Shown one piece after another: positions 43,668-51,749 of a stretch of 64,000 bases of DNA. The stretch lies in assembly GCF_900626135.1 (NCBI RefSeq), contig NZ_LR130785.1:1273241-1337240 (forward strand), written 5' to 3'. The number at the start of each line of letters is the position of its first letter. The first letter of the stretch is position 1. The notes under the pieces were generated by a model, which saw only the letters and a program-made list of their open reading frames with translations, was not told the origin of the DNA and made no database searches. Source of the DNA: Senegalia massiliensis. GTDB taxonomy: Bacteria > Bacillota > Clostridia > Tissierellales > SIT17. The translations under genes and the position numbers were made by a program.

Positions 43668-44663
43668 ATGGGTGAAAAAAAAGTTATATTTAGTGGAGTA
43701 CAGCCTTCAGGTGAACTAACATTAGGTAATTATTTAGGAGCTATAAGAAATTGGGTAGATTTGCAAGAAAAATATGATTGTTATTATTGTGTTGTAGACT
43801 TACATTCTATAACAGTACCACAAATAGCTAAAGACTTAAGAAGAAGAACATTAGAAATTATGTCATTATATATGGCTTGCGGAATAGATCCTTCAAAATC
43901 TACAATATTTATTCAATCACATGTTCCAGAACATACTCAATTATCCTGGGTTTTATCTTCAATGACTTACTTAGGTGAATTAAATCGAATGACTCAGTTT
44001 AAAGATAAAATCAAGAAAAATGAAAAGAATTTAAATGCTGGACTATTAACTTATCCTGTGCTAATGGCATCAGATATTTTATTATATGGTACCGATGTAG
44101 TTCCAGTAGGAGAAGATCAAAAACAACATTTAGAACTTGCACGTGATTTAGCTTCTAGGTTTAATAATAGATATAGTGAAACATTTAAAGTTCCAGAACC
44201 ACTTATATCTAGTGTTGGATCTAGGATAATGGATTTACAAAACCCTTCCCAAAAGATGTCAAAATCAGCTGAAAACGAAAATGGATATATATTATTAAAA
44301 GATGATTCAGAGACTATTAGAAGAAAGGTAAAGAGAAGTGTAACTGATTCAATAAATAAAGTTAAATACTCAGAGGAGCAACCTGGAATTAAAAATCTTC
44401 TTACAATTTACTCTAAATTAACTGGAGAAAAGATTTCAGATATTGAAAATAAGTATATTGGGAAAGGATATGGAGAATTTAAAGAGGATATTTCAGAAAT
44501 TATAATTGATACTTTAAAACCGATAAGAGAAAAATATTTAGAATATATGAATGATAAAGCTTATTTAGAAAAGGTATATAAAGAAGGAAGTGAAAAGGCT
44601 AGTATAGTCGCTCGTAAAACGCTTAGAAAAGTTTATAAAAAAACTGGATTTATTCCTAGATAA
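43668..44663 (+). CDS. trpS: Tryptophanyl-tRNA synthetase
   Basis: Charges tRNA-Trp; class I synthetase of 331 residues, the normal bacterial length. The HIGH-like motif is GELTLGNYLG near the N-terminus and the KMSKS motif is QKMSKSAENE. The ATG at 43668 is about eight bases from GAAAGGAAG; nearer in-frame codons (43650, 43662) overlap or crowd that site. Expression is controlled by the T-box leader. Confidence 0.97.
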   Translation: MGEKKVIFSGVQPSGELTLGNYLGAIRNWVDLQEKYDCYYCVVDLHSITVPQIAKDLRRRTLEIMSLYMACGIDPSKSTIFIQSHVPEHTQLSWVLSSMTYLGELNRMTQFKDKIKKNEKNLNAGLLTYPVLMASDILLYGTDVVPVGEDQKQHLELARDLASRFNNRYSETFKVPEPLISSVGSRIMDLQNPSQKMSKSAENENGYILLKDDSETIRRKVKRSVTDSINKVKYSEEQPGIKNLLTIYSKLTGEKISDIENKYIGKGYGEFKEDISEIIIDTLKPIREKYLEYMNDKAYLEKVYKEGSEKASIVARKTLRKVYKKTGFIPR

Positions 44664-44666
44664 AAT

Positions 44667-44707
44667 AAAAGACTTGTTGATAACAAAAGTTATTAACAAG
44701 TCTTTTT
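44667..44707 (+). terminator. Terminator of trpS
   Basis: Stem of about 18 pairs beginning AAAAGACTTGTT with an AAAA loop, followed by TTTTT. Confidence 0.88.
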
Positions 44708-44772
44708 AATTAAGTGTATCAAAAATCAAAGATTATAAATATACTAATAGTAGCTAGATAGGAGGGATTTCC

Positions 44773-45216
44773 ATGCCAATGTCAGCAAGAGAATTATTAG
44801 CTAGGATTATCAAATGTGAGGCAGGGGGAGAGGGAGATACTGGAATGAAAGCAGTTGCTACTGTAGTTATGAATAGAGTTCATATTCCTTATGGAGAGTA
44901 TCAAAGAGTGAATATGGGGAATTTAAGAAATGTAATATTTCAAGAAGGGCAATTTGATTGTGTAAGAAATGTTATAGGCGGAAGAAGAAATCCTCAAACA
45001 ATTTGGGCTACTCCACCAGAACAAATTCACTATGATATTGCAGATTGGGCCTTGGCAGGTAATAAGCAATGGAATATTGTGAAGTCTTTATGGTATATGA
45101 ATCCTTTTGTCCCTGAATGTCCTACTTATTTTCCACGAAATAGAACTGGGGTGATAAATACTAGAATAAGAAAGCATTGTTTTTTTGATCCGACTGAACT
45201 TTATAAAGAAACTTAA
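44773..45216 (+). CDS. cwlJ: Spore cortex-lytic cell wall hydrolase (CwlJ-like)
   Basis: A 147-residue SleB/CwlJ-type hydrolase that degrades spore cortex during germination. The family catalytic region is ARIIKCEAGGEG (conserved glutamate) followed by VATVVMNRV and IFQEGQFDCV. Like CwlJ and unlike SleB, it has no signal peptide and no peptidoglycan-binding repeats. The ATG follows AGGAGGG. It is 22 bases upstream of gerQ, whose product is needed to place CwlJ in the spore coat in Bacillus. Confidence 0.92.
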   Translation: MPMSARELLARIIKCEAGGEGDTGMKAVATVVMNRVHIPYGEYQRVNMGNLRNVIFQEGQFDCVRNVIGGRRNPQTIWATPPEQIHYDIADWALAGNKQWNIVKSLWYMNPFVPECPTYFPRNRTGVINTRIRKHCFFDPTELYKET

Positions 45217-45238
45217 AATATCAAGGAGGTTTTCATAA

Positions 45239-45592
45239 ATGTATCCAAATAATTATAATGTGCCTAATTATAGTCCTATGCCAAATAATCCAAATATGCC
45301 TAACTATAACTATCCTAATAGACCAGTAAATCCTAATATTCCAAAGCCAGATATGGAAGATAGAGAGACACTCCCAGTATTTAAAGATCAAGAATACTTA
45401 CAAGGTTATTTAATGAATCTAATAGGAGAATACGTAAGGATAGATTTCTTAATAGGAACAAATACCTTTTTAGACAAAGAAGGTAGATTATTAGATGTAG
45501 GAGTAGATTATGTAGTTTTACAAGAAGCAGAAACAGATGATTATATAATTGGAGATTTATATTCAATTAAATTTGTAAAAGTATTAAGATAA
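45239..45592 (+). CDS. gerQ: Spore coat protein GerQ
   Basis: A 117-residue coat protein required for CwlJ function. A Pro/Asn/Tyr-rich N-terminus (residues 1-38, repeats such as NPNMPNYNYP) precedes the conserved GerQ domain (LPVFKDQEYLQGYLMNLIGE and VVLQEAETDDYIIGDLYS). The ATG follows AAGGAGG. Cotranscription with cwlJ is expected, probably in the mother cell; no sigma-E/K promoter was confirmed by eye. Confidence 0.94.
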   Translation: MYPNNYNVPNYSPMPNNPNMPNYNYPNRPVNPNIPKPDMEDRETLPVFKDQEYLQGYLMNLIGEYVRIDFLIGTNTFLDKEGRLLDVGVDYVVLQEAETDDYIIGDLYSIKFVKVLR

Positions 45593-45595
45593 AAC

Positions 45596-45625
45596 AAAAA
45601 AGGTGACTTGTCACCTTTTTTTTTA
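45596..45625 (+). terminator. Terminator of cwlJ-gerQ
   Basis: AAAAAAGGTGAC and GTCACCTTTTTTTTT form a short GC-containing stem with a nine-T run. Confidence 0.9.
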
Positions 45626-45683
45626 TGCTTTTTTGGGTAATATATATATTATAGAATAAATATTCATAAAGGAATGGTATAAT

Positions 45684-46397
45684 ATGAATAGACTTGAAAA
45701 ATATTATGGGATGGCTTTTAAATCCGTCTTATGGGCTTTAAATCCGTTTAAAAAGAAAATAATAACTACAGAATGCAAAGTTCATAGATTTATTAACTAT
45801 CAGTCAATGAAGCTTTTAGCCGATAATAATTATATAGAAGAATTTGAAGTATATAATCATTATTTAGAAGAAGTAAATAGAGGAGCAGTTTGGGCTGATC
45901 AAGATTTTAAAAGTACAAGTCATTTTTATAGTCCTACAAAACGTAGAGGGATGTTTGGTCATTCTAATGCAAAGAATTTGACAAATAATTATTATAAAAA
46001 AGCAATTTCATATTGGAAAAAAGGTTATAAAAGTAGGTCTATGTTTTATTTAGGAGCATCACTTCATATAATACAAGATATGACAATACCTCAACATGTA
46101 AATATACGTCTTTTAGATAATCATAGACAATATGAAAATTTTGTAAAAACAACATATGATATAGTGAAAGAGTTCAGAACAAGTAAAAGTCCAATAGAAT
46201 TTAAAAAATTAAACAGCTATATAGTTTTTAATGCTAAAACTGCATTAAAACAATATGAGAAATACAAAAATTTGGAAAATTCAAGAGAAAGATATTATAA
46301 GATAACAAAATGTTCACTGCCTCTTGCACAAAGAACCACTGCAGGATGTATGATAAAATTTTTAAAGGATGTAAAGTATTATGATAATAAAAAATAA
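45684..46397 (+). CDS. Zinc-dependent phospholipase C-like protein
   Basis: A 237-residue protein related to B. cereus PLC and the N-terminal domain of C. perfringens alpha-toxin. Zinc-site motifs are CKVHRFINYQS, WADQDFKSTSHFY and LGASLHIIQDMTIPQHVN, in the right order. It has no toxin C2 domain and no recognisable signal peptide. In secreted PLCs the mature N-terminal tryptophan is a zinc ligand; here a Trp occurs at residue 18 (VLWALNPF), which would need proteolysis to serve. It may act inside the cell or on spore/endogenous lipids; that is inference. Confidence 0.85.
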   Translation: MNRLEKYYGMAFKSVLWALNPFKKKIITTECKVHRFINYQSMKLLADNNYIEEFEVYNHYLEEVNRGAVWADQDFKSTSHFYSPTKRRGMFGHSNAKNLTNNYYKKAISYWKKGYKSRSMFYLGASLHIIQDMTIPQHVNIRLLDNHRQYENFVKTTYDIVKEFRTSKSPIEFKKLNSYIVFNAKTALKQYEKYKNLENSRERYYKITKCSLPLAQRTTAGCMIKFLKDVKYYDNKK

Positions 46398-46419
46398 TAT
46401 AATTTAAGGATGTGTGTAA

Positions 46420-48213
46420 ATGAGTAAGGTTAAATTAAGAGATGAAATAGATTCTAAATTTAAATGGGATATTGAATCTATGTATAAAAATGATGAAGAT
46501 TGGGAAAAAGATTTTAAAAAAGTTAAATCATTAATAGGTGAATTGAAATTATTTAAAGGAAATGTAATTAAAAGTCCAGATAATTTATTAGGATTATTAA
46601 AATTAAAAGATGAAATCTCTAGAACAGTAAGTAATGTATATACATTTGCTAAAATGAAACAAGATGAAGATACTAATAATTCAAAATATCAACAGTTTAC
46701 TGATAGAGCAACAACTTTAATGGTAAATATAGGTGAAGTTTCTTCTTTTATAGTACCTGAGATTTTGGAATTAAATAAAGAAGATGTTTTGATATTTAAG
46801 AAGAAAAATCCTAGCTTAAATGAATATTCTCATTATTTAGATGAGATATTCAGACAAAAAGAACATATATTAAGTGAAAAAGAGGAAGCTATAATAGCAG
46901 GGGTAGGGGACATTGCAAATGGTCCTGAAAATACTTTTTCTATGCTCAACAATGCAGATTTAGAATTTCCTTTTATAAAAGATGAAAATGGTCAAGAGAT
47001 ACAGATTACTCACGGCAGATTTATACCTTTAATGGAGAATAAAGATAGAAGAGTAAGAGAAGATGCATTTAAAGCATTATATGAGACTTATGGCAATTAT
47101 AAAAATACATTTGCAAGTATTTTGAACACTAATATAAAGAAAAATATATTTTACTCTAAAGTTAGAAAATATAATTCATCTTTGGAAGCAGCATTAGATG
47201 AAGACAATATCCCTATAAAGGTATATGACAATTTATTAGAATCAGTAAATGAAAACTTGGATAAGATGCATAAATATATAGAAATAAGAAAAAAAGCTCT
47301 TGATTTAGGAGATATTCATTTTTATGATCTATATACTCCAATAGTAAAAGAAATAGACATGGATATAGAGTATGAAGAGGCTAAAGAAATTGTACTAAAA
47401 GGATTAAATCCTTTAAAAAGAGAGTATTTAGAAATAGTTAAAAAAGGCTTTGATTCTGGCTGGATAGATGTTTATGAAAATAAAGGAAAAAGAAGTGGAG
47501 CATATTCATGGGGTACATATGATTCAAAGCCTTTTATATTATTAAATTATCAAAATACATTAGATAATATGTTTACTATTGCACATGAAATGGGTCATTC
47601 AATGCATAGTTATTTTTCAAAGAGTAATCAGCCTCATATATATTCAGGATATAGTATATTTGTAGCTGAAGTAGCTTCTACTGTAAATGAAGCGCTTCTT
47701 ATAAATTATATGTTAGAAAATGAAGTTGATCCAAGAAAAAAACTATATTTTTTAAATCATTTTTTAGAACAATTTAGAGGGACTATATACAGACAAACAA
47801 TGTTTGCGGAATTTGAAAAGATAATACATGAAAAAACAGAAAAGGGAGAATCATTAACAGCTGAATCTTTTAGTAATATATATAAGAATTTAAATAGAAA
47901 GTATTATGGAGAAGAAATAGTGATTGATGAAGAAATAGCAATGGAATGGGCAAGGATTCCACACTTTTACTATAATTTTTATGTATATCAATATGCAACA
48001 GGTTTTTCAGCAGCAGTTTATTTATCTCAGAAGATACTTAATAATGAAGAGGGAGCAGTAGAAAAATACTTAGAATTTTTAAAAAGTGGAAGTTCAGATT
48101 ATCCTATAGAAGTATTGAAAAAAGCTGGAGTAGATATGACTACAAAGAAACCTATAGATGATGCATTAAAACTTTTTGGTGAATTAGTAGATAAAATGGA
48201 AAGACTCATATAA
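46420..48213 (+). CDS. pepF: Oligoendopeptidase F
   Basis: A 597-residue cytoplasmic zinc metallopeptidase of family M3 that cleaves peptides of about 7-17 residues. The zinc motif HEMGHSMHSYF is at about residue 389, with the third ligand glutamate in VAEVASTVNEALL. Length and the FRGTIYRQTMFAEFE and FYNFYVYQYATGFSAA segments match PepF. It follows the PLC-like gene by 22 bases and could be cotranscribed. Confidence 0.95.
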   Translation: MSKVKLRDEIDSKFKWDIESMYKNDEDWEKDFKKVKSLIGELKLFKGNVIKSPDNLLGLLKLKDEISRTVSNVYTFAKMKQDEDTNNSKYQQFTDRATTLMVNIGEVSSFIVPEILELNKEDVLIFKKKNPSLNEYSHYLDEIFRQKEHILSEKEEAIIAGVGDIANGPENTFSMLNNADLEFPFIKDENGQEIQITHGRFIPLMENKDRRVREDAFKALYETYGNYKNTFASILNTNIKKNIFYSKVRKYNSSLEAALDEDNIPIKVYDNLLESVNENLDKMHKYIEIRKKALDLGDIHFYDLYTPIVKEIDMDIEYEEAKEIVLKGLNPLKREYLEIVKKGFDSGWIDVYENKGKRSGAYSWGTYDSKPFILLNYQNTLDNMFTIAHEMGHSMHSYFSKSNQPHIYSGYSIFVAEVASTVNEALLINYMLENEVDPRKKLYFLNHFLEQFRGTIYRQTMFAEFEKIIHEKTEKGESLTAESFSNIYKNLNRKYYGEEIVIDEEIAMEWARIPHFYYNFYVYQYATGFSAAVYLSQKILNNEEGAVEKYLEFLKSGSSDYPIEVLKKAGVDMTTKKPIDDALKLFGELVDKMERLI

Positions 48214-48243
48214 ATAAACTCCCTTTAAGGGAGTTTATTTATA
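48210..48243. terminator. Bidirectional terminator, pepF/nadK
   Basis: Arms AAATAAACTCCCTT and complement around a single T, T-run to the right and A-run to the left, between converging genes. Confidence 0.88.
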
Positions 48244-48250
48244 TGAGATT

Positions 48251-49069
48251 TTATAAGAATTTATCTCTGACATTACTCCAAAAATCTTTTTTACCCATAT
48301 TGAGTAGATTTATAGTCATTTTAGAAAGTTTAAAGCTAATCTCAGTTATATTTTCATATTTATGTTGATTTCCATCTACTGTTATAAGTATTGAATTTTC
48401 ATCTCTATATTCTGGAGCTATTTTTATTTCCATATCACTTGGAACTATTGCACTAGTAGTAAGGGACCTATATACCTTTGAATTTATAGGAGATAAAGGT
48501 GTTAATTGTAGTACATCTAAAGTAGTATATACTATACTTCCACCAGAAGAAAAATTGTAAGCAGAACTTCCCACAGGAGTAGATACAATTACTCCATCAC
48601 CACTAAATCTTTCAAGGTATGTATTATCTATTGAAATATTTAAATGTATAACTTTAGATTCTATTCCTTTTACTACAATTTCATTAATTCCTATAAGATC
48701 AATACAACTTGTTCTTGTACATACTAAAGCTTCAACTAAATATAAAGAATCAACTATATAGTCATTAGAGTCTAATTTATCTAAAAATTCTTCTAAATTT
48801 GTAGGTGATATCTCTTGGAAAAAACCTAAATGCCCAGTATTTATTCCAACAAATGGAATATCAGGGAATCCATAATGATGTACTGCTGTTAAAAAGGAAC
48901 CATCACCACCAACACATATATTTAACATTGCTTCTGTATCATAATTTTTAGTGACTGTATATCCTCTAATATTTAATTTTTGTTTTAATAATGCAGCTGT
49001 ATTTGACGACTCTTCATCTTTATTATATATTACATTTATCTTTTTATTTTTATATGTAGAATTATTCAT
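48251..49069 (-). CDS. nadK: NAD kinase
   Basis: Phosphorylates NAD to NADP using ATP or polyphosphate. The 272-residue protein shows the GGDGSFLTAVHHYG motif, GINTGHLGFFQE and the conserved region GDGVIVSTPVGSSAYNFSSGG. The ATG follows AAGGAGG. It is divergent from an RluD-type gene, whereas in many Firmicutes nadK and a pseudouridine synthase are in one operon; here the two neighbours are arranged back to back. Confidence 0.96.
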   Translation of the reverse strand: MNNSTYKNKKINVIYNKDEESSNTAALLKQKLNIRGYTVTKNYDTEAMLNICVGGDGSFLTAVHHYGFPDIPFVGINTGHLGFFQEISPTNLEEFLDKLDSNDYIVDSLYLVEALVCTRTSCIDLIGINEIVVKGIESKVIHLNISIDNTYLERFSGDGVIVSTPVGSSAYNFSSGGSIVYTTLDVLQLTPLSPINSKVYRSLTTSAIVPSDMEIKIAPEYRDENSILITVDGNQHKYENITEISFKLSKMTINLLNMGKKDFWSNVRDKFL

Positions 49070-49156
49070 TAAAAAACCTCCTTAAATAATACACGAATAA
49101 ATCTTTTAATTACATTATACAATAAATTATGTAAAAAAACTAAAAGGAATGATAAT

Positions 49157-50050
49157 ATGATTATACCCAAAGAAAGCCATAATATTATAAATTTAAAAGT
49201 TGAAGAAAAGGAAATAAAGTTAAAAGATTTTTTAAATAATAAAATGAATATATCATCAAGATTATTTAAGAAACTTATTAGACAAAAAAATATATTTATA
49301 AATAATAAACCTTTGAGTAATGAATTTTATGTTTATAGTAATGATATCATTACTATAAAGTTTGAAAAAGAACAGAATGTGTATAAACCACAGAAAATGG
49401 ATTTAAATGTAATATATGAAGATGTTGATGTTATTGCTATAGATAAAGAGCCTAATATTTTAGTTCATCCAACTAAAAATCATCCGCAAAATACGCTTAC
49501 AAATGGTATAGCTTATTATTTTAAAAAGAATAACATAGATAAAAAAGTAAGGTTAGTAAATAGATTAGATATGGATACTTCTGGAATATTAATTGTTGCA
49601 AAAAACTCTTATGCACATGGCCAAATGGCAGATCAGTTTAAAAATACTATAACAAAGAAATATATTGCAGTTGTTAAAGGGGTAGTAAAAGAAAATAAGG
49701 GAATAATTAATCTTCCTCTTATGAAATCCACAGAAGGTATTAAACAAGTAGTAGATAAGAATGGAAAAGAATCTGTAACAGAATTTGAAGTTATTGAAAG
49801 ATTTAAAGATGTTACTATTGTAAGTCTAAAGATAGTTACAGGAAGAACTCATCAAATAAGGGTACATTTATCATACTTAGGTCATCCTATTATAGGAGAT
49901 AGTTTATATAGTGAAGAAAGTGACTTTATATCTAGACAAGCTTTACATTCATATTATTTAAAATTTAATAGGGTTAGAGATAAAAACGAAATAGAATTAA
50001 AATCAGATTTCCCTTACGATATAAAATCATTAATAGAAAAAGTGAAATGA
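49157..50050 (+). CDS. RluA/RluD-family 23S rRNA pseudouridine synthase
   Basis: A 297-residue RNA pseudouridine synthase. The N-terminal S4-like domain (KLKDFLNNKMNISSRLFKKL, then IFINNKPL) precedes the catalytic domain with the aspartate motif VNRLDMDTSGILIVAK and the later GRTHQIRVHLSYLGHPIIGD. The exact target uridine cannot be deduced. The ATG follows AAAAGGAATG. It is transcribed away from nadK. Confidence 0.95.
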   Translation: MIIPKESHNIINLKVEEKEIKLKDFLNNKMNISSRLFKKLIRQKNIFINNKPLSNEFYVYSNDIITIKFEKEQNVYKPQKMDLNVIYEDVDVIAIDKEPNILVHPTKNHPQNTLTNGIAYYFKKNNIDKKVRLVNRLDMDTSGILIVAKNSYAHGQMADQFKNTITKKYIAVVKGVVKENKGIINLPLMKSTEGIKQVVDKNGKESVTEFEVIERFKDVTIVSLKIVTGRTHQIRVHLSYLGHPIIGDSLYSEESDFISRQALHSYYLKFNRVRDKNEIELKSDFPYDIKSLIEKVK

Positions 50051-50084
50051 TTAGTTGTTTTAAAACAACTAATCATTTCACTTT
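50039..50084. terminator. Bidirectional terminator with 23-bp arms
   Basis: A 46-bp perfect palindrome centred between 50061 and 50062; it overlaps the stop of the pseudouridine synthase gene and faces the small spore-like gene. Confidence 0.88.
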
Positions 50085-50108
50085 AATTATTGACTTAAAA
50101 TCAATGTA

Positions 50109-50225
50109 TTAGTATTTATATCCACCATAACAATTAGTAAATAAAACAACTAATAATAAAAAGAAAAATAATAAAGTAGAATCATTTTCCCCATCAAAAA
50201 ATCCGCCTAAAATTTTATTTGACAT
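50109..50225 (-). CDS. Small 38-residue spore-like membrane peptide
   Basis: An overlooked short gene. The ATG at 50225 follows GGAGGGATTTTA, and the frame encodes a Gly-rich acidic start (MSNKILGGFFDGENDSTL), one membrane span (FFFLLLVVLFT) and a Cys/Tyr/Gly end (NCYGGYKY). The layout resembles YjcZ-type small sporulation proteins and similar tiny clostridial spore proteins. It lies 73 bases downstream of the acidic-tail gene in the same direction. Sporulation-specific expression is inference. Confidence 0.7.
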   Translation of the reverse strand: MSNKILGGFFDGENDSTLLFFFLLLVVLFTNCYGGYKY

Positions 50226-50298
50226 TAAAATCCCTCCGAAAAGTAATATTTGTTACACTATATAATATGTAAAAATTAGATAATTGTGATGTTTGAAA

Positions 50299-51015
50299 TT
50301 AATCTATATTTTTATCTTTACTTTCATTATCCTCTTCATGTTGATTTTCATTATTACCTTCATTATTTTCATCATTATCATTAAATAAATCTAACAAACC
50401 TAACAATTTATTGATATCAGGAGATTTACCTTGTGAAGTTTCGGTTTTCTGGTTATTGTTAGCTAGTATAGGCCCTATAACATCAATTAAGTTATCAATA
50501 TTATTAGAATCAGAATTATTATTAGATGTATTTATATTAGTTAATACTTTAAGAATTCCTTTATACATGTCTAAATTAGTTGCCATGGAAATAAAAGGAC
50601 TTATTTTCTGGTATTCTATTTGGGGTAATTCTTCTTTTAATATGTAAGAAACTCTGTTTGTTTTTTCTTTTGGATTCAAGTCATTAGCAACAACAACAGG
50701 GGACACAGTACTTGTTCTTTGGAAAAACTCCATAACAATAAATGCTTTGCTAATTCTATCATAAATAGGAAGATATTTATTTATGATATTTATAAAATCT
50801 TTGGGAAGATAAGGAGCTACTTTAACTAAAATATCAATTTTTTCAAATATTTTTGAAAAATTATTCTTTGATAAATGATTAAAGTTTAAATTTAAAATAT
50901 TATGATTTTCTTGGGATAAAAATTTTTTAATAATTGGGATAAGAAAAATTAATATTATTGGATTTTCTAGTATATTTTCATATTTTTTTTTGAAAGTTGT
51001 AGAGAGATCATTCAC
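50299..51015 (-). CDS. Unknown protein with acidic Asn/Glu-rich tail
   Basis: I do not recognise a family. The 238 residues start with a hydrophobic helix (PIILIFLIPIIKKFL, residues 18-32), continue as a helical domain, and end with an extremely acidic, low-complexity Asn/Glu/Asp tail of about 40 residues. The internal NNNSDSNN segment is also low complexity. It is upstream of the small spore-like gene and divergent from another unknown gene at 51169, which may form a functional group. Such tails occur in some spore-associated proteins, but this is not proof. Confidence 0.72.
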   Translation of the reverse strand: MNDLSTTFKKKYENILENPIILIFLIPIIKKFLSQENHNILNLNFNHLSKNNFSKIFEKIDILVKVAPYLPKDFINIINKYLPIYDRISKAFIVMEFFQRTSTVSPVVVANDLNPKEKTNRVSYILKEELPQIEYQKISPFISMATNLDMYKGILKVLTNINTSNNNSDSNNIDNLIDVIGPILANNNQKTETSQGKSPDINKLLGLLDLFNDNDENNEGNNENQHEEDNESKDKNID

Positions 51016-51168
51016 ATTTTTACCTCCTTACTATAGATTAAAATTCTGTATAATATTATATGAGGTTAATATATAATTTGTGATAAAATTAATATCTTTA
51101 TTTTGTTTGTAATAATGAAACTTTATGATACATATCTTTTAAATAGATATTATAAAGGAGGAATTAAA

Positions 51169-51471
51169 ATGGATGATAAAAAAGGAAAGAAAGATATATC
51201 AGAATTAGTTGATAAGTTAAAATCAACTGTTAATCCTAAAGATAAAGATATGGAGAAATTAAAGGATTTAGCTAGCAAATATTCGGATAAGTCTGAAGAC
51301 GAATTATATTTTGAGATAATAAATTTAAATAAAAAATTATCTCAAGAAAATAATAAAGAGGAGTTTATGAAAAAAATAAAAAAACTAGAAAGATTAAGAC
51401 CTATGTTAAATGAAAGTCAAAATAAAAAACTTGATAAATTATTAGAAGTATTAAACAATGAATCAGAATAA
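51169..51471 (+). CDS. Unknown small charged helical protein
   Basis: A 100-residue, Lys/Glu-rich soluble protein, predicted to be nearly all helix, with no cysteines or membrane span. The ATG at 51169 follows AAAGGAGG; longer in-frame codons upstream (to 51103) have no site. It is divergent from the acidic-tail gene and lies just before the 6S RNA. Function unknown. Confidence 0.75.
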   Translation: MDDKKGKKDISELVDKLKSTVNPKDKDMEKLKDLASKYSDKSEDELYFEIINLNKKLSQENNKEEFMKKIKKLERLRPMLNESQNKKLDKLLEVLNNESE

Positions 51472-51530
51472 TTATGGCGTATTAAAGTTAGTAGTATAAA
51501 TTAACAGTTTATTTATTATGAGTTTTGTAG

Positions 51531-51536
51531 TATAAT
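51531..51536 (+). promoter_or_regulatory. -10 box of the 6S RNA promoter
   Basis: A perfect TATAAT seven bases before the predicted 6S RNA start at about 51543. The -35 region is weak by eye. Confidence 0.55.
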
Positions 51537-51542
51537 GTATTT

Positions 51543-51722
51543 AAAGATAATTTCCTGATATGTTCGTTAGATTCTCTTTAATTCAACCGACATATATAAT
51601 ATGGGAGCTTGGAGTCTGATAATGTATGGTATGCCTTTTAAAGGACATCAGAACTTATTAGCAGAGCACCCACCTGCGAGAGTAGCGGGTATGAATTAAT
51701 GAGCATGACGGCATGTCGGGTA
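51543..51722 (+). ncRNA. ssrS: 6S RNA
   Basis: The 5' segment TTTCCTGATATGTTCGTTAG and the 3' segment GACGGCATGTCGGG can pair into the closing stem and match the ends of known 6S RNAs (E. coli has GAGATGTTCGC and GGCGGCATCTCGG). The interior contains GGGAGCTTGGAG and GAGCACCCACCTGCGAG, typical of clostridial 6S RNA, and a large central bulge. 6S RNA binds sigma-A RNA polymerase and tunes transcription in stationary phase. Confidence 0.9.
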
Positions 51723-51749
51723 AACCCTTAAGCAAAGCTTAAGGGTTTA
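51723..51749. terminator. Shared terminator, 6S RNA/spoVB
   Basis: AAACCCTTAAGC and GCTTAAGGGTTT around an AAA loop, followed by ATTTAT; overlaps the spoVB stop region at 51747. Confidence 0.85.
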
